A stretch of DNA of 64,000 nucleotides from Aminobacter ciceronei (GCF_014138625.1 NZ_JACJHY010000004.1:186001-250000); one strand, 5' to 3'; counted from the first letter of the stretch, positions 18,464 to 26,912 are shown. A program made the numbers and translations. The notes: a model not told the origin generated them from the letters alone.

Positions 18464-18811
18464 ATGGAACGAACTGTCCCGACGATTATCCCCTCGATCG
18501 CCCCTGAAATCACGGATCTGTCACTGGACCGTCTGCTTTTCCCGGCCCGGTTCTTCAGCCATCCCGACGACGTGATAACGGACGATCAACTCGGCATTGA
18601 GGAAAAGCGCGCCATTCTTGCCTCCTGGGCATCGGATGCATGCGCGGTCGAATCCATACCGGCCCTGCGCAAGCCGCCAGGCATTGCGGCCCCGGTGACT
18701 TTCGATGCCGTCATGGATGCGCTTCGCCGGCTCGATGAAATCCGCGCCGACGTCGCTTGCAAATTCGACCAGAGCGGCAACCGCGAACGCCCGGAAAGAT
18801 TGGACGCTTGA
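18464..18811 (+). CDS. hypothetical protein paired with usg
   Basis: 115 residues; CGGAGGACC precedes the ATG at 18464. The N-terminal sequence MERTVPTIIPSIAPEITDLS runs into a helical segment (RFFSHPDDVITDDQLGIEEK, RAILASWASDACAVESIPAL) and a C-terminal charged helix (MDALRRLDEIRADVACKF). The DDQL..EEKRAILASWASDA pattern occurs in small alphaproteobacterial proteins beside stress genes, to my knowledge without assigned role. The stop overlaps the usg start (TGATG), so the two are translationally coupled. Confidence 0.75.
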   Translation: MERTVPTIIPSIAPEITDLSLDRLLFPARFFSHPDDVITDDQLGIEEKRAILASWASDACAVESIPALRKPPGIAAPVTFDAVMDALRRLDEIRADVACKFDQSGNRERPERLDA

Positions 18812-19101
18812 TGGTGACCGAGAAGAAGCTTGTGGTCAGCAGGGAATTCCGGCTCCAGATGGAGGGTTACGGCCTCACGACCGCGGAGATCCATTATCAC
18901 CTTCCTGATTACCCGCGGTTGTTGCAGCTTTATGTCTGGCAGGAATACGACCTCGCACCGGAATTCCCAACGCTGAGAGGTTTCCTGAGCTACTGGGAAC
19001 AGGAACTTGAAGGTGCGCTGCATTCCGTGCGCGTTGCCCACCACCGCCTGATCAAACCTGCCGAGTGGCAGGCAGTGGATGGGGTATTTACGATTCAGTG
19101 A
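18811..19101 (+). CDS. usg: Usg family protein
   Basis: 96 residues. The block SREFRLQMEGYGLTTAEIHY followed by HLPDYPRLLQLYVWQEYDLA and PEFPTLRGFLSYWEQELEG and HSVRVAH is the diagnostic Usg sequence (named from the gene upstream of trpF in Caulobacter). Biochemical role is unknown. The ATG overlaps the stop of the previous gene. Here it sits among groESL and hsp20 rather than trp genes, so a stress-linked context is suggested. Confidence 0.9.
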   Translation: MVTEKKLVVSREFRLQMEGYGLTTAEIHYHLPDYPRLLQLYVWQEYDLAPEFPTLRGFLSYWEQELEGALHSVRVAHHRLIKPAEWQAVDGVFTIQ

Positions 19102-19358
19102 GCACCGGGGCCCGGTGCAGCCGGGCCCTCTGTCTCGTCATCGTCGGGTTCAATCAAGTCGATCAGTGCCGCAACCCGCGTTCCGGGCAGAGGGCGGCCT
19201 TGCCCCATCAACGCGTCGTCGCCGAACGCCCACCCCCACGCCTCCCTGAGTTCCGCGAGCGAAGCGCCGGACAGGATCACTTGTGCAATCATCGTATCGT
19301 CCACCGGCCCGAGGACCGAGACAACGTCTTCCCGCGTCATGGTCATCGCTAACTCCAT
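19095..19358 (-). CDS. small acidic conserved hypothetical protein
   Basis: 87 residues, convergent with usg and overlapping its 3' end by 7 nt. The core MTREDVVSVLGPVDDTMIAQ followed by LAELREAWGWAFGDDALMGQ and ALIDLIEPDDDE is a pattern I have seen in many rhizobial small proteins of unknown function. It is acidic and helical with no membrane segment. The real start may be the internal Met of MTRED. Confidence 0.65.
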   Translation of the reverse strand: MELAMTMTREDVVSVLGPVDDTMIAQVILSGASLAELREAWGWAFGDDALMGQGRPLPGTRVAALIDLIEPDDDETEGPAAPGPGAH

Positions 19359-19463
19359 CGATTTGCCAGCAGACTAGATGGGCATTGGACGGAGCGCTTT
19401 CCAGCGGCCCCAACCTGTGAACCCACCACCACGCCGTCAAAATGTCGGCTCGATTGCTCGCCC

Positions 19464-19498
19464 CTTGACGTCGCTCAAATCGCTTCCCAACTCATATT
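19464..19498 (+). promoter_or_regulatory. candidate promoter of hsp20 operon with FixK-like half-sites
   Basis: CTTGACG (19464-19470), then 15 nt later CCCAACTCATATT. This resembles an RpoH-type promoter (CTTGAAA...CCCCAT). The same stretch contains TTGACGTCGCTCAA (19465-19478), which fits the loose TTG-N8-CAA rule of FixK/FNR boxes. Both readings are weak. Confidence 0.35.
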
Positions 19499-19530
19499 CC
19501 GTCGGCCGCTGCAAAGGGTCGACACGGTCA

Positions 19531-19593
19531 GGGAGCGCCAGGCTTCTTGGCGCGCCCTCGTACCTATGTTGCTCCAAGGAGGATGTAGCTATG
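19531..19593 (+). ncRNA. ROSE-like RNA thermometer in hsp20 5' UTR
   Basis: Two adjacent hairpins precede the hsp20 ATG. The first has stem GCGCCA/TGGCGC (19535-19540 with 19548-19553). The second includes TTGCTCC (19569-19575) facing the Shine-Dalgarno AAGGAGGA (19576-19583). Pairing of a U(U/C)GCU block with the SD is the defining feature of rhizobial ROSE elements, which melt on heating and free the ribosome site. Confidence 0.6.
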
Positions 19594-20058
19594 AGAACAA
19601 ATATGGACTTCTCTCCCTTCTACAGGTCGAGCATCGGCTTTGACCGGATTTTCGACCTGCTCGAAAAATCCAGTTCCCCACAGGCCGACAATTGGCCGCC
19701 CTATGACATCGTCAAGCTCGGTGAAGACACCTATCGCATCGCGCTTGCGGTAGCTGGGTTCGCAGAAGACGAGCTTTCGATCACCCATGAGCCAAACCTG
19801 CTCGTCATCAACGGCTCGAAGACGGAAAATGGCGACGTTTTTTATCTCCACCATGGACTGGCGATGAGGACCTTTGACCGTCGTTTCGAACTCGCCGACC
19901 ATGTCAGCGTCATGGGCGCCAAGCTCGAGAACGGCCTGCTGATCATCGACCTCAAGAAGGAAATTCCCGAGGAGATGAAGCCGCGACGGATCGCGATCAA
20001 CGCCGGCGCTGACACGAAGTCAGCCTCGAAGCGGATCGAAGGCAACGTAGCGGCATGA
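19591..20058 (+). CDS. small heat-shock protein Hsp20 (IbpA-like, class A)
   Basis: 155 residues. The N-terminus MRTNMDFSPFYRSSIGFDRI matches class A rhizobial Hsp20/IbpA proteins. The alpha-crystallin domain runs from about residue 42 (YDIVKLGEDTYRIALAVAGF) to GLLIIDLKKEIPEEMKPRRI, including the conserved A-x-x-x-n-G-L motif as AKLENGLLIIDL. The C-terminal I-x-I is present (IAI). It holds unfolded proteins for refolding. The 5' leader looks like a ROSE thermometer. A second hsp20 follows after 98 nt. Confidence 0.92.
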   Translation: MRTNMDFSPFYRSSIGFDRIFDLLEKSSSPQADNWPPYDIVKLGEDTYRIALAVAGFAEDELSITHEPNLLVINGSKTENGDVFYLHHGLAMRTFDRRFELADHVSVMGAKLENGLLIIDLKKEIPEEMKPRRIAINAGADTKSASKRIEGNVAA

Positions 20059-20079
20059 TCTTGACTGAACCGTCCAGCG

Positions 20080-20106
20080 CGACACCCCATCTGGGGTGGG
20101 GTGTCG
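20080..20106 (+). other. intercistronic hairpin between the two hsp20 genes
   Basis: A perfect 10-bp stem CGACACCCCA/TGGGGTGTCG with a 7-nt loop. No T-run follows. It may act as an mRNA processing or stability element that sets the ratio of the two Hsp20 proteins, or as a partial terminator. Confidence 0.55.
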
Positions 20107-20156
20107 TTGCGACCAAACGAGAAAGGACAAACAAGAAAGACGAAAGGAAAAAGGCA

Positions 20157-20666
20157 ATGAGTGTACGTGACCTGATCCCATGGAACCGTGGCAACAACCA
20201 GGCCCCGGCGATCAATCGCAGTGAGGACATGGATCCGTTCATGTCGCTGCATCGCAACGTCAACCGGCTGTTTGACGAGGTGTTCCGGGACTTTGACACA
20301 CCGTCGGTTCTTGGCCGCATGACGCCTCGCAATGGCACCTGGCCAAGCGTCGAATTCTCGGAGAACGACAAGGAAATCCGGGTGGTCGCGGAAATGCCCG
20401 GGCTTGACGAGAACGATGTCGAGGTTCTGCTTGAAGACGGTGTTCTCACACTTCGCGGCGAGAAGAAATCGGAAACCGAAGACAAGGATCGTCAGTTCAG
20501 CGAACGCTATTACGGGCGTTTCGAGCGGCGCCTTGCTCTTGGCCGCGAAGTCGAGGAGGACAAGGTGGAGGCGGCATTCAAGAACGGCGTCCTCACCGTG
20601 ACCCTGCCCAAGACGGAAAAGGCGCAGGCGAACGCCAAGCGCATCACAATCAATACCACCAAGTGA
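20157..20666 (+). CDS. small heat-shock protein Hsp20 (class C-like)
   Basis: 169 residues from the ATG at 20157, preceded by AAAGG. The N-terminus is MSVRDLIPWNRGNNQAPAIN and PFMSLHRNVNRLFDEVFRDF, typical of the Hsp20 branch found across bacteria and archaea. The crystallin domain covers PSVEFSENDKEIRVVAEMPG to KNGVLTVTLPKTEKAQANAK, with A-x-x-x-n-GVL motif AAFKNGVLTVTL. The C-terminal I-x-I motif is ITI in KRITINTTK. It likely forms mixed oligomers or works in parallel with the first Hsp20. Confidence 0.92.
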   Translation: MSVRDLIPWNRGNNQAPAINRSEDMDPFMSLHRNVNRLFDEVFRDFDTPSVLGRMTPRNGTWPSVEFSENDKEIRVVAEMPGLDENDVEVLLEDGVLTLRGEKKSETEDKDRQFSERYYGRFERRLALGREVEEDKVEAAFKNGVLTVTLPKTEKAQANAKRITINTTK

Positions 20667-20730
20667 CAGCTGACTGACCGGCCGGGTGCCCAAGCCCCCC
20701 GGCCGGCATCCTTCAGACGAGGAGGAGTCG

Positions 20731-20978
20731 ATGGCGGAGCGGCTGACACCAAACAAGGAGACGAACCGCATCCGGTCGAATTGCGGGCGGGCAAAGCCTT
20801 TGCCATGGCCGAGGCCGTGGTGACGTTGCGCAGGCGCCTTGCCTGGGCCCATCATTTCGATCCCGAGCGCAGCCTGTCCGCGACCTTCCAGACGCTGCCC
20901 GGCGCCACTTTCGTCGTCAATGGCGCTGCCATGGCGCGCGACACAGCACTGGTCGGCGCTGCGGTCGAGACAAGATAG
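20731..20978 (+). pseudogene. frameshifted small gene downstream of hsp20
   Basis: The ATG at 20731 has an excellent SD (GAGGAGGAG), but its frame (MAERLTPNKETNRIRSN) stops after 30 codons. Another frame through the same DNA is open from upstream and reads GDEPHPVELRAGKAFAMAEA, then VTLRRRLAWAHHFDPERSLS and ATFQTLPGATFVVNG, ending at 20978. Adding one base near the AAGGAG at about 20757-20762 would fuse MAERLTPNK to GDEPHPVELRAG and give one protein of about 82 residues. So this is either a recent one-base deletion or a sequence error. No family recognised; the neighbour is a heat-shock operon. Confidence 0.55.
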
Positions 20979-21141
20979 CAAAACGGCTGGTCGGCGACGG
21001 CAGGCTTCGAAGGCGAATTCTCCGACGTGACGCGGTCCTGTTCAGGCAAGGGCGTGCTGCGTTACGCCTGGTGAAGCGAAACGAGCCGCTGCGCGCGCCT
21101 GCCCGCCGGACCGCGCCGCTCGAGCCATGGCGGGGGCACAA

Positions 21142-21678
21142 TCAGGCCGGCACATAACTCAGCCGGATGACGTCGCCGTCATAGCGCTCGGTTCCGGTCA
21201 GGCGCAGCGGCGGCCGGGGGCCGGCGAAAAAGGGCGTGCCGTGGCCGAGCACGACCGGGTGCAGGTAGATCCTGTATTCGTCGATCAGGCCCCATTCGGT
21301 CAGGCAACGCGCCAGTTCAGGGCCGCCGACCTCCACCTCGCCCTCCAGCTCGACTTTTAGCCGGCGGATTTCGGCTTCGGTCTCCGTGCCGAGCAGCCTT
21401 GCGTTGGGTCCGACCGTCTGCAACGTCCTGGAGACCACCCATTTCGGGTTCTTGCGCCACGCCGCCGCAAAGGCGCGCCTGTCCGCGTCCCAGCCGGGCT
21501 GGTCCTCGTCCCAGTAGCGCATCGTCTCATAGAGTCGGCGGCCATAAAGGCTGCCGGCGAGCTTCTCCGTCTGCTCGACGAAGCGGCGATAGAGTCTTGG
21601 GCCCGGGGCGAAGGGGAAACGATCGTGATCGACAAAGCCATCCAGGGACTGGTTCATGCCAAAGAAGAACAACGCCAT
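21142..21678 (-). CDS. dihydrofolate-reductase-like protein (RibD C-terminal domain)
   Basis: 178 residues in the RibD_C/DHFR-like fold. The N-terminal strand is MALFFFGMNQSLDGFVDHD, there is a mid-region GSLYGRRLYETMRYW (the 'm-GR-T-ye' motif of this family), then KWVVSRTLQTVGPNARLLG, EVEVGGPELARCLTEWGLID (the GG-x-x-L nucleotide-site motif) and EYRIYLHPVVLGHGTPFF. Such stand-alone proteins use NAD(P)H to reduce unidentified substrates. It is monocistronic. Confidence 0.85.
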   Translation of the reverse strand: MALFFFGMNQSLDGFVDHDRFPFAPGPRLYRRFVEQTEKLAGSLYGRRLYETMRYWDEDQPGWDADRRAFAAAWRKNPKWVVSRTLQTVGPNARLLGTETEAEIRRLKVELEGEVEVGGPELARCLTEWGLIDEYRIYLHPVVLGHGTPFFAGPRPPLRLTGTERYDGDVIRLSYVPA

Positions 21679-22030
21679 GCAAAGGCTCCCTGAAACGGGC
21701 CATTCGACCTCGCTGCATCCTGCAGCGTGACCGCGGCAGGCGCAACGTCAACCCTCGCAACTTTGGTGGCCATCTCCGGCACGGCCGAGATGCACAGCAC
21801 GGTCTACGCCAGTCTTGAATGATCGCGTTCGGCTGCCGAACCTTGGCAAATGCATGGCGCTTGGTCATCTCCACAAGCCTGCGGGAGCGATCCGTGCGGC
21901 GACTTGGGAGGTTTCGCCTGTCAGCGCGAAGCAACAGCAGGTGGGCCGCTTGCCGAAGGGTCGTTGTCCTTTGAGTTGGCCCAAAACCAGTCAGTCTGCC
22001 ATCGGCCCCTGGTCAGCCATGCAGTCGGCT
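21679..22030. other. 352-nt stretch without recognised gene
   Basis: Upstream of the DHFR-like gene and downstream of the phosphoesterase gene. Open frames on both strands have no SD and no family-like sequence. A short inverted repeat CTGCATCCTGCAG lies near 21713. I see nothing else. Confidence 0.4.
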
Positions 22031-22501
22031 TCAATGAAAATCTGAGGCAATCTCGCAGATCCTGGGCACCAATCGCCCGTGGATGATCTGGACCATTGCC
22101 AAGGTGATGGGCAGCCTGAACCTGCGCGGGCCTGCACTGCCCGGGTTGAGATAAATGGCGTCATCGCGGCTCTCGATACTGGCACGATGCGAATGACCAG
22201 AAATCACCAGATCGATGCCCATCATGGCTGGAGCAAACGTCATATCCTTTCGGTCGTGGATGACGAATATCTTCTGCCCGAACAGCGTCACTTGAAGGGT
22301 ATCCGCAAACAGAGACGCCCACGGCTCGACATCGACATTGCCGCGAATTGCCGAGACTGGCGCAACACGTTCCAATCTCTCGATGATGGTGGGGTTTCCA
22401 ATATCGCCCGCATGGACGATGTGGTCGACGCCTTGAAGAAGCGCAACGGCGTCCTCGCGCAGAAGGCCGTGCGTATCCGAGATCACACCGAGCGTGTTCA
22501 T
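22031..22501 (-). CDS. YfcE/MJ0936-type metallophosphoesterase
   Basis: 156 residues. Metal-ligand motifs of the calcineurin-like phosphoesterase fold are in order: ISDTHG (D9, H11), HAGDIG (D33), IRGNVD (N55) and SGHSHRA (H103, H105). The usual histidine before the last motif is within VIHDRKD (H82). Small stand-alone proteins of this kind hydrolyse phosphodiesters; the natural substrate is rarely known. The gene is alone on its strand, divergent from selO. Confidence 0.85.
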   Translation of the reverse strand: MNTLGVISDTHGLLREDAVALLQGVDHIVHAGDIGNPTIIERLERVAPVSAIRGNVDVEPWASLFADTLQVTLFGQKIFVIHDRKDMTFAPAMMGIDLVISGHSHRASIESRDDAIYLNPGSAGPRRFRLPITLAMVQIIHGRLVPRICEIASDFH

Positions 22502-22657
22502 GGAGCCCAGAACTATCAGTCCTCGCTGACACTGGCGAGATGCCGACTTCGGCGTCGCTGGTCTGCGCCACCCGGAACGAGGACGACGTCAAGAGTACCC
22601 ATCAGACCCTCGGCCGCCCGCTTCCTTCCAGATATGGAATGGGGCTACGGCGACAAC

Positions 22658-22691
22658 TGACAGCAGCTTCCTGGTGACAGCAGCTTCCTGG
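22658..22691. repeat. 17-bp perfect tandem duplication
   Basis: TGACAGCAGCTTCCTGG occurs twice, head to tail (22658-22674 and 22675-22691), in the leader region of selO. Its meaning is not clear; it could be a recent slippage event. Confidence 0.8.
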
Positions 22692-22810
22692 CTGGACGCC
22701 AACATCGGAAACTGCGATTGGGTTGCGACTTAACAGCCCCTCTCGAATTGCTGGCCCGCGCCTCGCGGCATCCCTATCTAGCCGGTAACCTGAACAAACT
22801 CCGAGTTGTC

Positions 22811-24289
22811 ATGCGCAGCCCCCGGTTCCAACACACTTATGCCGCCGACCTCCCCGAGCGGCTTTACGTCAGTCCGGATCCATCCCAGGTTTCGACACCG
22901 CGTCTGCTCGAACTGAATGAAACCTTGGCGACGGAGCTGGGCCTCGACATCGGCTGGTTGCGTGGTCCCCAAGGTATCGACATGCTGGCCGGAAACCGCT
23001 TCCCCGCTGACGCGCGTCCCATCGCCCAGGCCTATGCGGGTCACCAGTTCGGCAACTTCGTGCCGCAGCTTGGCGACGGTCGTGCCGTCCTCGTCGGAGA
23101 GTTGCTCGATACAACAGGCCAGTTGCGCGACGTTCAATTGAAGGGCTCCGGTCCGACCCGGTTTTCCCGCAATGGCGATGGGCGCGCAGCGCTCGGACCG
23201 ATGATGCGCGAATACATCGTCAGCGAGGCGATGCACGCCCTCGGCATCCCGACCACGCGAACCCTGTCGCTGGTTGCCACTGGCGAGCACGTCTTTCGCG
23301 AGACCAGGCTTCCCGGAGCGCTGATAGCGCGCGTTGCCGCCAGCCACATCCGCGTCGGCACGTTCCAGTACCTTGCCGTACGGGAAGACATCGACGGCCT
23401 GCGGGCGTTGGCGGACTACGCCATAACGCGGCACTATCCGCATCTCGCCGAAGCCCCCCGTCGCTACCTCGCGTTCCTCGATGCCGTTGTAGCAAGGCAG
23501 GCGAAGCTGGTGGCGCAGTGGATGCTGGTCGGCTTCATCCATGGCGTCCTCAATACCGACAACGTCGCAATTTCCGGCGAGACGATCGATTATGGTCCAT
23601 GTGCGTTCATGGACGCCTATCATCCGGCGACCGTGTTCAGTTCCATCGACCATCAAGGCCGCTACGCCTTTGCCAACCAGCCCCGCATCACCGTCTGGAA
23701 CCTGGCGCGACTGGCCGAAGCGCTGCTGCCCATTCTGGGAAGCGAAGCAGGCGGAGACGATGAAGGCTTCGAGCAGGCGAAAGCGGCGATCGGATCGTTC
23801 CAGGCACGCTACGAGGCTGCGTTTCATGAAGGCATGCGCCACAAGATCGGGCTGTTAACCGAACAGCCTGAAGACCTTGGTCTTGCTGCCGAACTGCTTG
23901 AGCTGATGGCGCGCAACGGGGCGGATTTCACCCTGACATTTCGCGATCTCGCCGATGAGGTCGACGGCTCCGGCCGCGTGCGCAACCACTTCATCGACCC
24001 TGCTGCTTTCGATAGCTGGGCTTTGCGCTGGCGTGAACGACTGGCTCGCGAGCCGGAGACTGCAGCCGACCGGACGGCTCGTATGCGCAGGGTGAACCCG
24101 AAATACATAGCACGCAATCACCGCGTCGAAGCCGCCATCGCCGCCGCCACCAATGAAGGCGACTTTGGCCCTTTCCAGAGCTTGCTCACCGTGCTGGCGC
24201 GCCCGTTCGACGAGCAGCCCGGGATGGAGGACTATGCGCAGCCACCGGCAGACGAAGAACGCGTCCTGCAGACATTCTGCGGTACGTAA
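22811..24289 (+). CDS. selO: protein adenylyltransferase SelO (YdiU family)
   Basis: 492 residues from the ATG at 22811 (MRSPRFQHTYAADLPERLYV); the frame is open back to 22718, so the start is not certain and no SD is clear. Conserved blocks of the SelO pseudokinase are visible: AYAGHQFGNFVPQLGDGRAV, then LKGSGPTRFSRNGDGRAALG and the core MLVGFIHGVLNTDNVAISGE and YGPCAFMDAYHPATVFSSID. The C-terminus ends in FCGT, where the family has a conserved Cys (selenocysteine in animals). SelO attaches AMP to proteins during redox stress, which fits the surrounding stress genes. Confidence 0.93.
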   Translation: MRSPRFQHTYAADLPERLYVSPDPSQVSTPRLLELNETLATELGLDIGWLRGPQGIDMLAGNRFPADARPIAQAYAGHQFGNFVPQLGDGRAVLVGELLDTTGQLRDVQLKGSGPTRFSRNGDGRAALGPMMREYIVSEAMHALGIPTTRTLSLVATGEHVFRETRLPGALIARVAASHIRVGTFQYLAVREDIDGLRALADYAITRHYPHLAEAPRRYLAFLDAVVARQAKLVAQWMLVGFIHGVLNTDNVAISGETIDYGPCAFMDAYHPATVFSSIDHQGRYAFANQPRITVWNLARLAEALLPILGSEAGGDDEGFEQAKAAIGSFQARYEAAFHEGMRHKIGLLTEQPEDLGLAAELLELMARNGADFTLTFRDLADEVDGSGRVRNHFIDPAAFDSWALRWRERLAREPETAADRTARMRRVNPKYIARNHRVEAAIAAATNEGDFGPFQSLLTVLARPFDEQPGMEDYAQPPADEERVLQTFCGT

Positions 24290-24523
24290 CAGCAATACGC
24301 TCCAGGTGCCGAATGGGCTGTCTGACCCATGCATGGTTCGGCGAGAATGGGTTGGGGAGGAATGGCAGCTGTCACCCCCAATCTGTCGGGCAACAGCCGG
24401 TCGATCGGGCTGCGGCCGGAAATCTTGCAGGGCTCCTGAGCCCCGCGAGACAAAGGCACGGGTGCATGGCTGGGCGCTTCGACATCTGCCGATCCCAGCC
24501 TGGCGCCGATCCGCCCAGGCGTT

Positions 24524-25540
24524 TCAGCCTGTGGGCAGCTGCTGCGGTTGGCCTGCCCCGCCGCGGCGAAAGGCGCTTGGCGGGGTGGCGTTGAAGCGGC
24601 TCCAGGCGCGGCGCAACTGCCGGCTCGAGCTGTAGCCGACGCGCTCCGCCACCCGCTCGATGTCGAGCCGCGTCTCGCTCAGAAGCTGCTGGGCGAGAGC
24701 CACGCGCAGCCGGTTGAGATAATCCGGAATGCTCATGCCGGCCTGGTCGTTGAACAGGCGGCTGAGATGGCGGGGGCTTGATATGGCGATGTCGGCCAGG
24801 GTCGAAAGCGACCAGTCCCGCGCCGGATCGGCAGACATGGCGTCCTGCACCCTGTGGATGGCGGTGTGGATGTGGTTTCGCCCTTCGAGCCAGGGCGACA
24901 GCTGCGGGTCGCTGCCGAGGCGCCTGATATAGACGACCAGCGACTTGGCCACCGCCGCCGAGACGGCAGGATTGGTCAGCCGGCCGATGATGTGCAGCAT
25001 CAGGTCGATGCCGGCGGTGATGCCGGCGCTGGTGTAGCGTTCGCCATCCTCGACATAGAGCCTGTTCTCCTGCACCCGCGCCAAAGGTGCCAGGCGGGCA
25101 AGACGGTCGCAATCGCTGAAATGGGTGGTGCATCTGACCCCGTCGAGCAGCCCGGCCCTGCCGGCCAGAAGTGCACCCGAGCAGATCGACACCAGGAGCA
25201 TGCCGGGCCTTATGCTGCGCCTCAGCCAGCGGACCAGCTCGTCCGAACCCTGACCGGCCGCCTCGACCGGCTGGCCCGTATCCATCGGCTCGTCGGTGTC
25301 GCCCGACACCACGATCATGGCGTCCGGCTCGATGGTCTCGGGCAGCGGCGAGATGCCTGAAATGCGCAAGCCGATCGAGCTCGTCACCTCGGGCAAGGCG
25401 CCGATATAGGCGACGTCGAACCTGACGTCCTTTTGCAGCAGATTGGCATAACGCAGGGCCTCCATCGGCCCGGCGACATCGAGCAGAAGCGTGCGCGCCG
25501 GCATCACCACATAGGTCGGAATCCGGCGCGGCTCGGTCAT
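24524..25540 (-). CDS. GlxA-type AraC regulator with DJ-1/PfpI domain
   Basis: 338 residues from the ATG at 25540. Residues about 1-190 form a DJ-1/PfpI (GATase1-like) domain, with ARTLLLDVAGPMEALRYANL at the start and the nucleophile-elbow segment LLVSICSGALLAGRAGLLDG. The C-terminal AraC DNA-binding domain follows (SLSTLADIAISSPRHLSRLF, then MSIPDYLNRLRVALAQQLLS and ERVAERVGYSSSRQLRRAWS). The DJ-1 part probably senses a small molecule. The gene starts 4 nt inside the end of the isochorismatase gene, so both are co-translated and this regulator may control its own operon. Confidence 0.88.
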   Translation of the reverse strand: MTEPRRIPTYVVMPARTLLLDVAGPMEALRYANLLQKDVRFDVAYIGALPEVTSSIGLRISGISPLPETIEPDAMIVVSGDTDEPMDTGQPVEAAGQGSDELVRWLRRSIRPGMLLVSICSGALLAGRAGLLDGVRCTTHFSDCDRLARLAPLARVQENRLYVEDGERYTSAGITAGIDLMLHIIGRLTNPAVSAAVAKSLVVYIRRLGSDPQLSPWLEGRNHIHTAIHRVQDAMSADPARDWSLSTLADIAISSPRHLSRLFNDQAGMSIPDYLNRLRVALAQQLLSETRLDIERVAERVGYSSSRQLRRAWSRFNATPPSAFRRGGAGQPQQLPTG

Positions 25541-26115
25541 GCTGCGGCTGCCCTGCCCTCGTCGGCCAGAGATTCGTAGGCCAGCGCCTCGGATATGGTG
25601 CAGACGCGGGCGAAACGTCCATCGAGCACGGCCGCCGTGCGCGCCTTCAGTTCGTCGGCCGTCCAGGTCTTTCCGGTCGCATCGGTCAGCGGCATTGTGT
25701 GCGTCGCCTCGGTGACATAGTCGACCTGCCAGCCGAGATCCGAGCCATGGCGGGTCGTCGTCTCGCAGCACTGTTCGCTGCGAATGCCCGAAATGACGAG
25801 ACGGCGGATGCCGTTCTCGATCAGGAACACTTCAAGCGGCGAGCCGACGAAGGCGGAATGCCGGAACTTGTGGAATTCGAGGTCAGGCCTGTCGAGCCTG
25901 AGTTCGGCCAGCGGCCTGACGAAACCGGAAGCGAGCGAAAAAATGCCTTCAGGCTCGGCATGGAACACCCGCACGATCTTCCAGCCCTTCTTCACCGCGC
26001 CGTCGATCAGCGCCTGCTGGTTCCTGAGATAGGTCGGGCTGTCGACCTCGTGCCAGCTGGCGCGCTGCCGGAAACTTTCCTGGGCATCGATGACAAGCAG
26101 GGCGGTATCGGTCAT
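25537..26115 (-). CDS. isochorismatase-family cysteine hydrolase
   Basis: 192 residues from the ATG at 26115 with GGAG upstream. The family's catalytic residues are visible: Asp10 in LLVIDAQESF, and the nucleophilic Cys in the segment GIRSEQCCETTTRHGSDLGW, with the following VDYVTEATHTMP strand. Members hydrolyse amides or related bonds (nicotinamide, N-carbamoyl compounds); the substrate here is unknown. It is the first gene of a pair with the GlxA-type regulator. Confidence 0.87.
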   Translation of the reverse strand: MTDTALLVIDAQESFRQRASWHEVDSPTYLRNQQALIDGAVKKGWKIVRVFHAEPEGIFSLASGFVRPLAELRLDRPDLEFHKFRHSAFVGSPLEVFLIENGIRRLVISGIRSEQCCETTTRHGSDLGWQVDYVTEATHTMPLTDATGKTWTADELKARTAAVLDGRFARVCTISEALAYESLADEGRAAAA

Positions 26116-26482
26116 TTCTGGACACTCCGTGGACCATGATGTGCTTGATCCTAGCCCTCGTGTCCAGCCGCGCCAGCCATGCAGCGGACAAGGATCGGAC
26201 AAAAAAGGACAACCGCCTGCCGCCGGGTCCGGCCGCTGGGGCCGCTGCCCGGCAGCGGTGATGCGCCGGCGCCGCCGCGGCGGCGGGCGCAGAGGGCGGC
26301 AGCCGGTGGCGTCCAAGACCTGCCCGCAGGCAGGGCCGTGCCGCTCTCACCCCGCCCCGACGCCGGGATTGCGGCGCAAGATGCCGCACCGCCGCGCCAT
26401 TCGCCGACGCCGCCGATCGGCTCGAACAGCCGGCAGAGCTTGGCACGGACCTCTGTTCAATCCACCTCTGAAAAGCGCCGAG
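26116..26482. other. GC-rich stretch without recognised gene
   Basis: About 370 nt. Contains runs such as GCCGCCGCGGCGGCGGGCGC (near 26271-26290) that can fold on themselves. Long open frames on both strands are a by-product of the GC content and have low-complexity Arg/Pro/Ala translations. Confidence 0.4.
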
Positions 26483-26830
26483 CTACCCTTTTGCGAGCGC
26501 TGTCTCACATGCAATCGCAACCTCGGAGAGCGGTTTGTCGGACCCAAGTGGAGTGGCCCAGCCGGCGCGTTCAATGACCCCACGGCGGTTGAAGCCTCGG
26601 CTGGTCTCCAGCTCCGACAAGATTTGAGTGGAAAGCGGGTCGGATCTTGAGCGTTCCAGGCAATACGGCGTCAGCACAGACGCCACAGCCATTTGCGATG
26701 AGGCCTCGGCCATCAAGAGGGCCGTGCTTTGGGTAACCCATCCGCCAACGGTGAAGCCGATGGTTGCTGTAGCCAGAGCGCCGATGGCGGCGCCGTAAAG
26801 CACCGCTATCGAGAGCATAGGTGATCTCAT
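26483..26830 (-). CDS. single-pass membrane-anchored hypothetical protein
   Basis: 115 residues from the ATG at 26830; another Met lies 10 codons upstream. One transmembrane helix near the N-terminus (LSIAVLYGAAIGALATATIG) runs into FTVGGWVTQSTALLMAEAS. The periplasmic or cytoplasmic part has LTPYCLERSRSDP and ends in SEVAIACETALAKG. The order TIGFxVGGWVT...LTPxC...A-C-A-x-A-L occurs in a widespread alphaproteobacterial family of unknown role. Monocistronic. Confidence 0.7.
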   Translation of the reverse strand: MRSPMLSIAVLYGAAIGALATATIGFTVGGWVTQSTALLMAEASSQMAVASVLTPYCLERSRSDPLSTQILSELETSRGFNRRGVIERAGWATPLGSDKPLSEVAIACETALAKG

Positions 26831-26912
26831 GGTTTTTCCGATCAACGGAAATGCAGGCATGGCGCCCGCAATGGGTCAGTCATACTTTAACACAAAACAA
26901 GCCAGAAACCCA

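Noticed and set aside
22778-23842. A 354-codon minus-strand frame inside selO
   Set aside because: It is antisense to a clear SelO gene and has no SD or family-like sequence.
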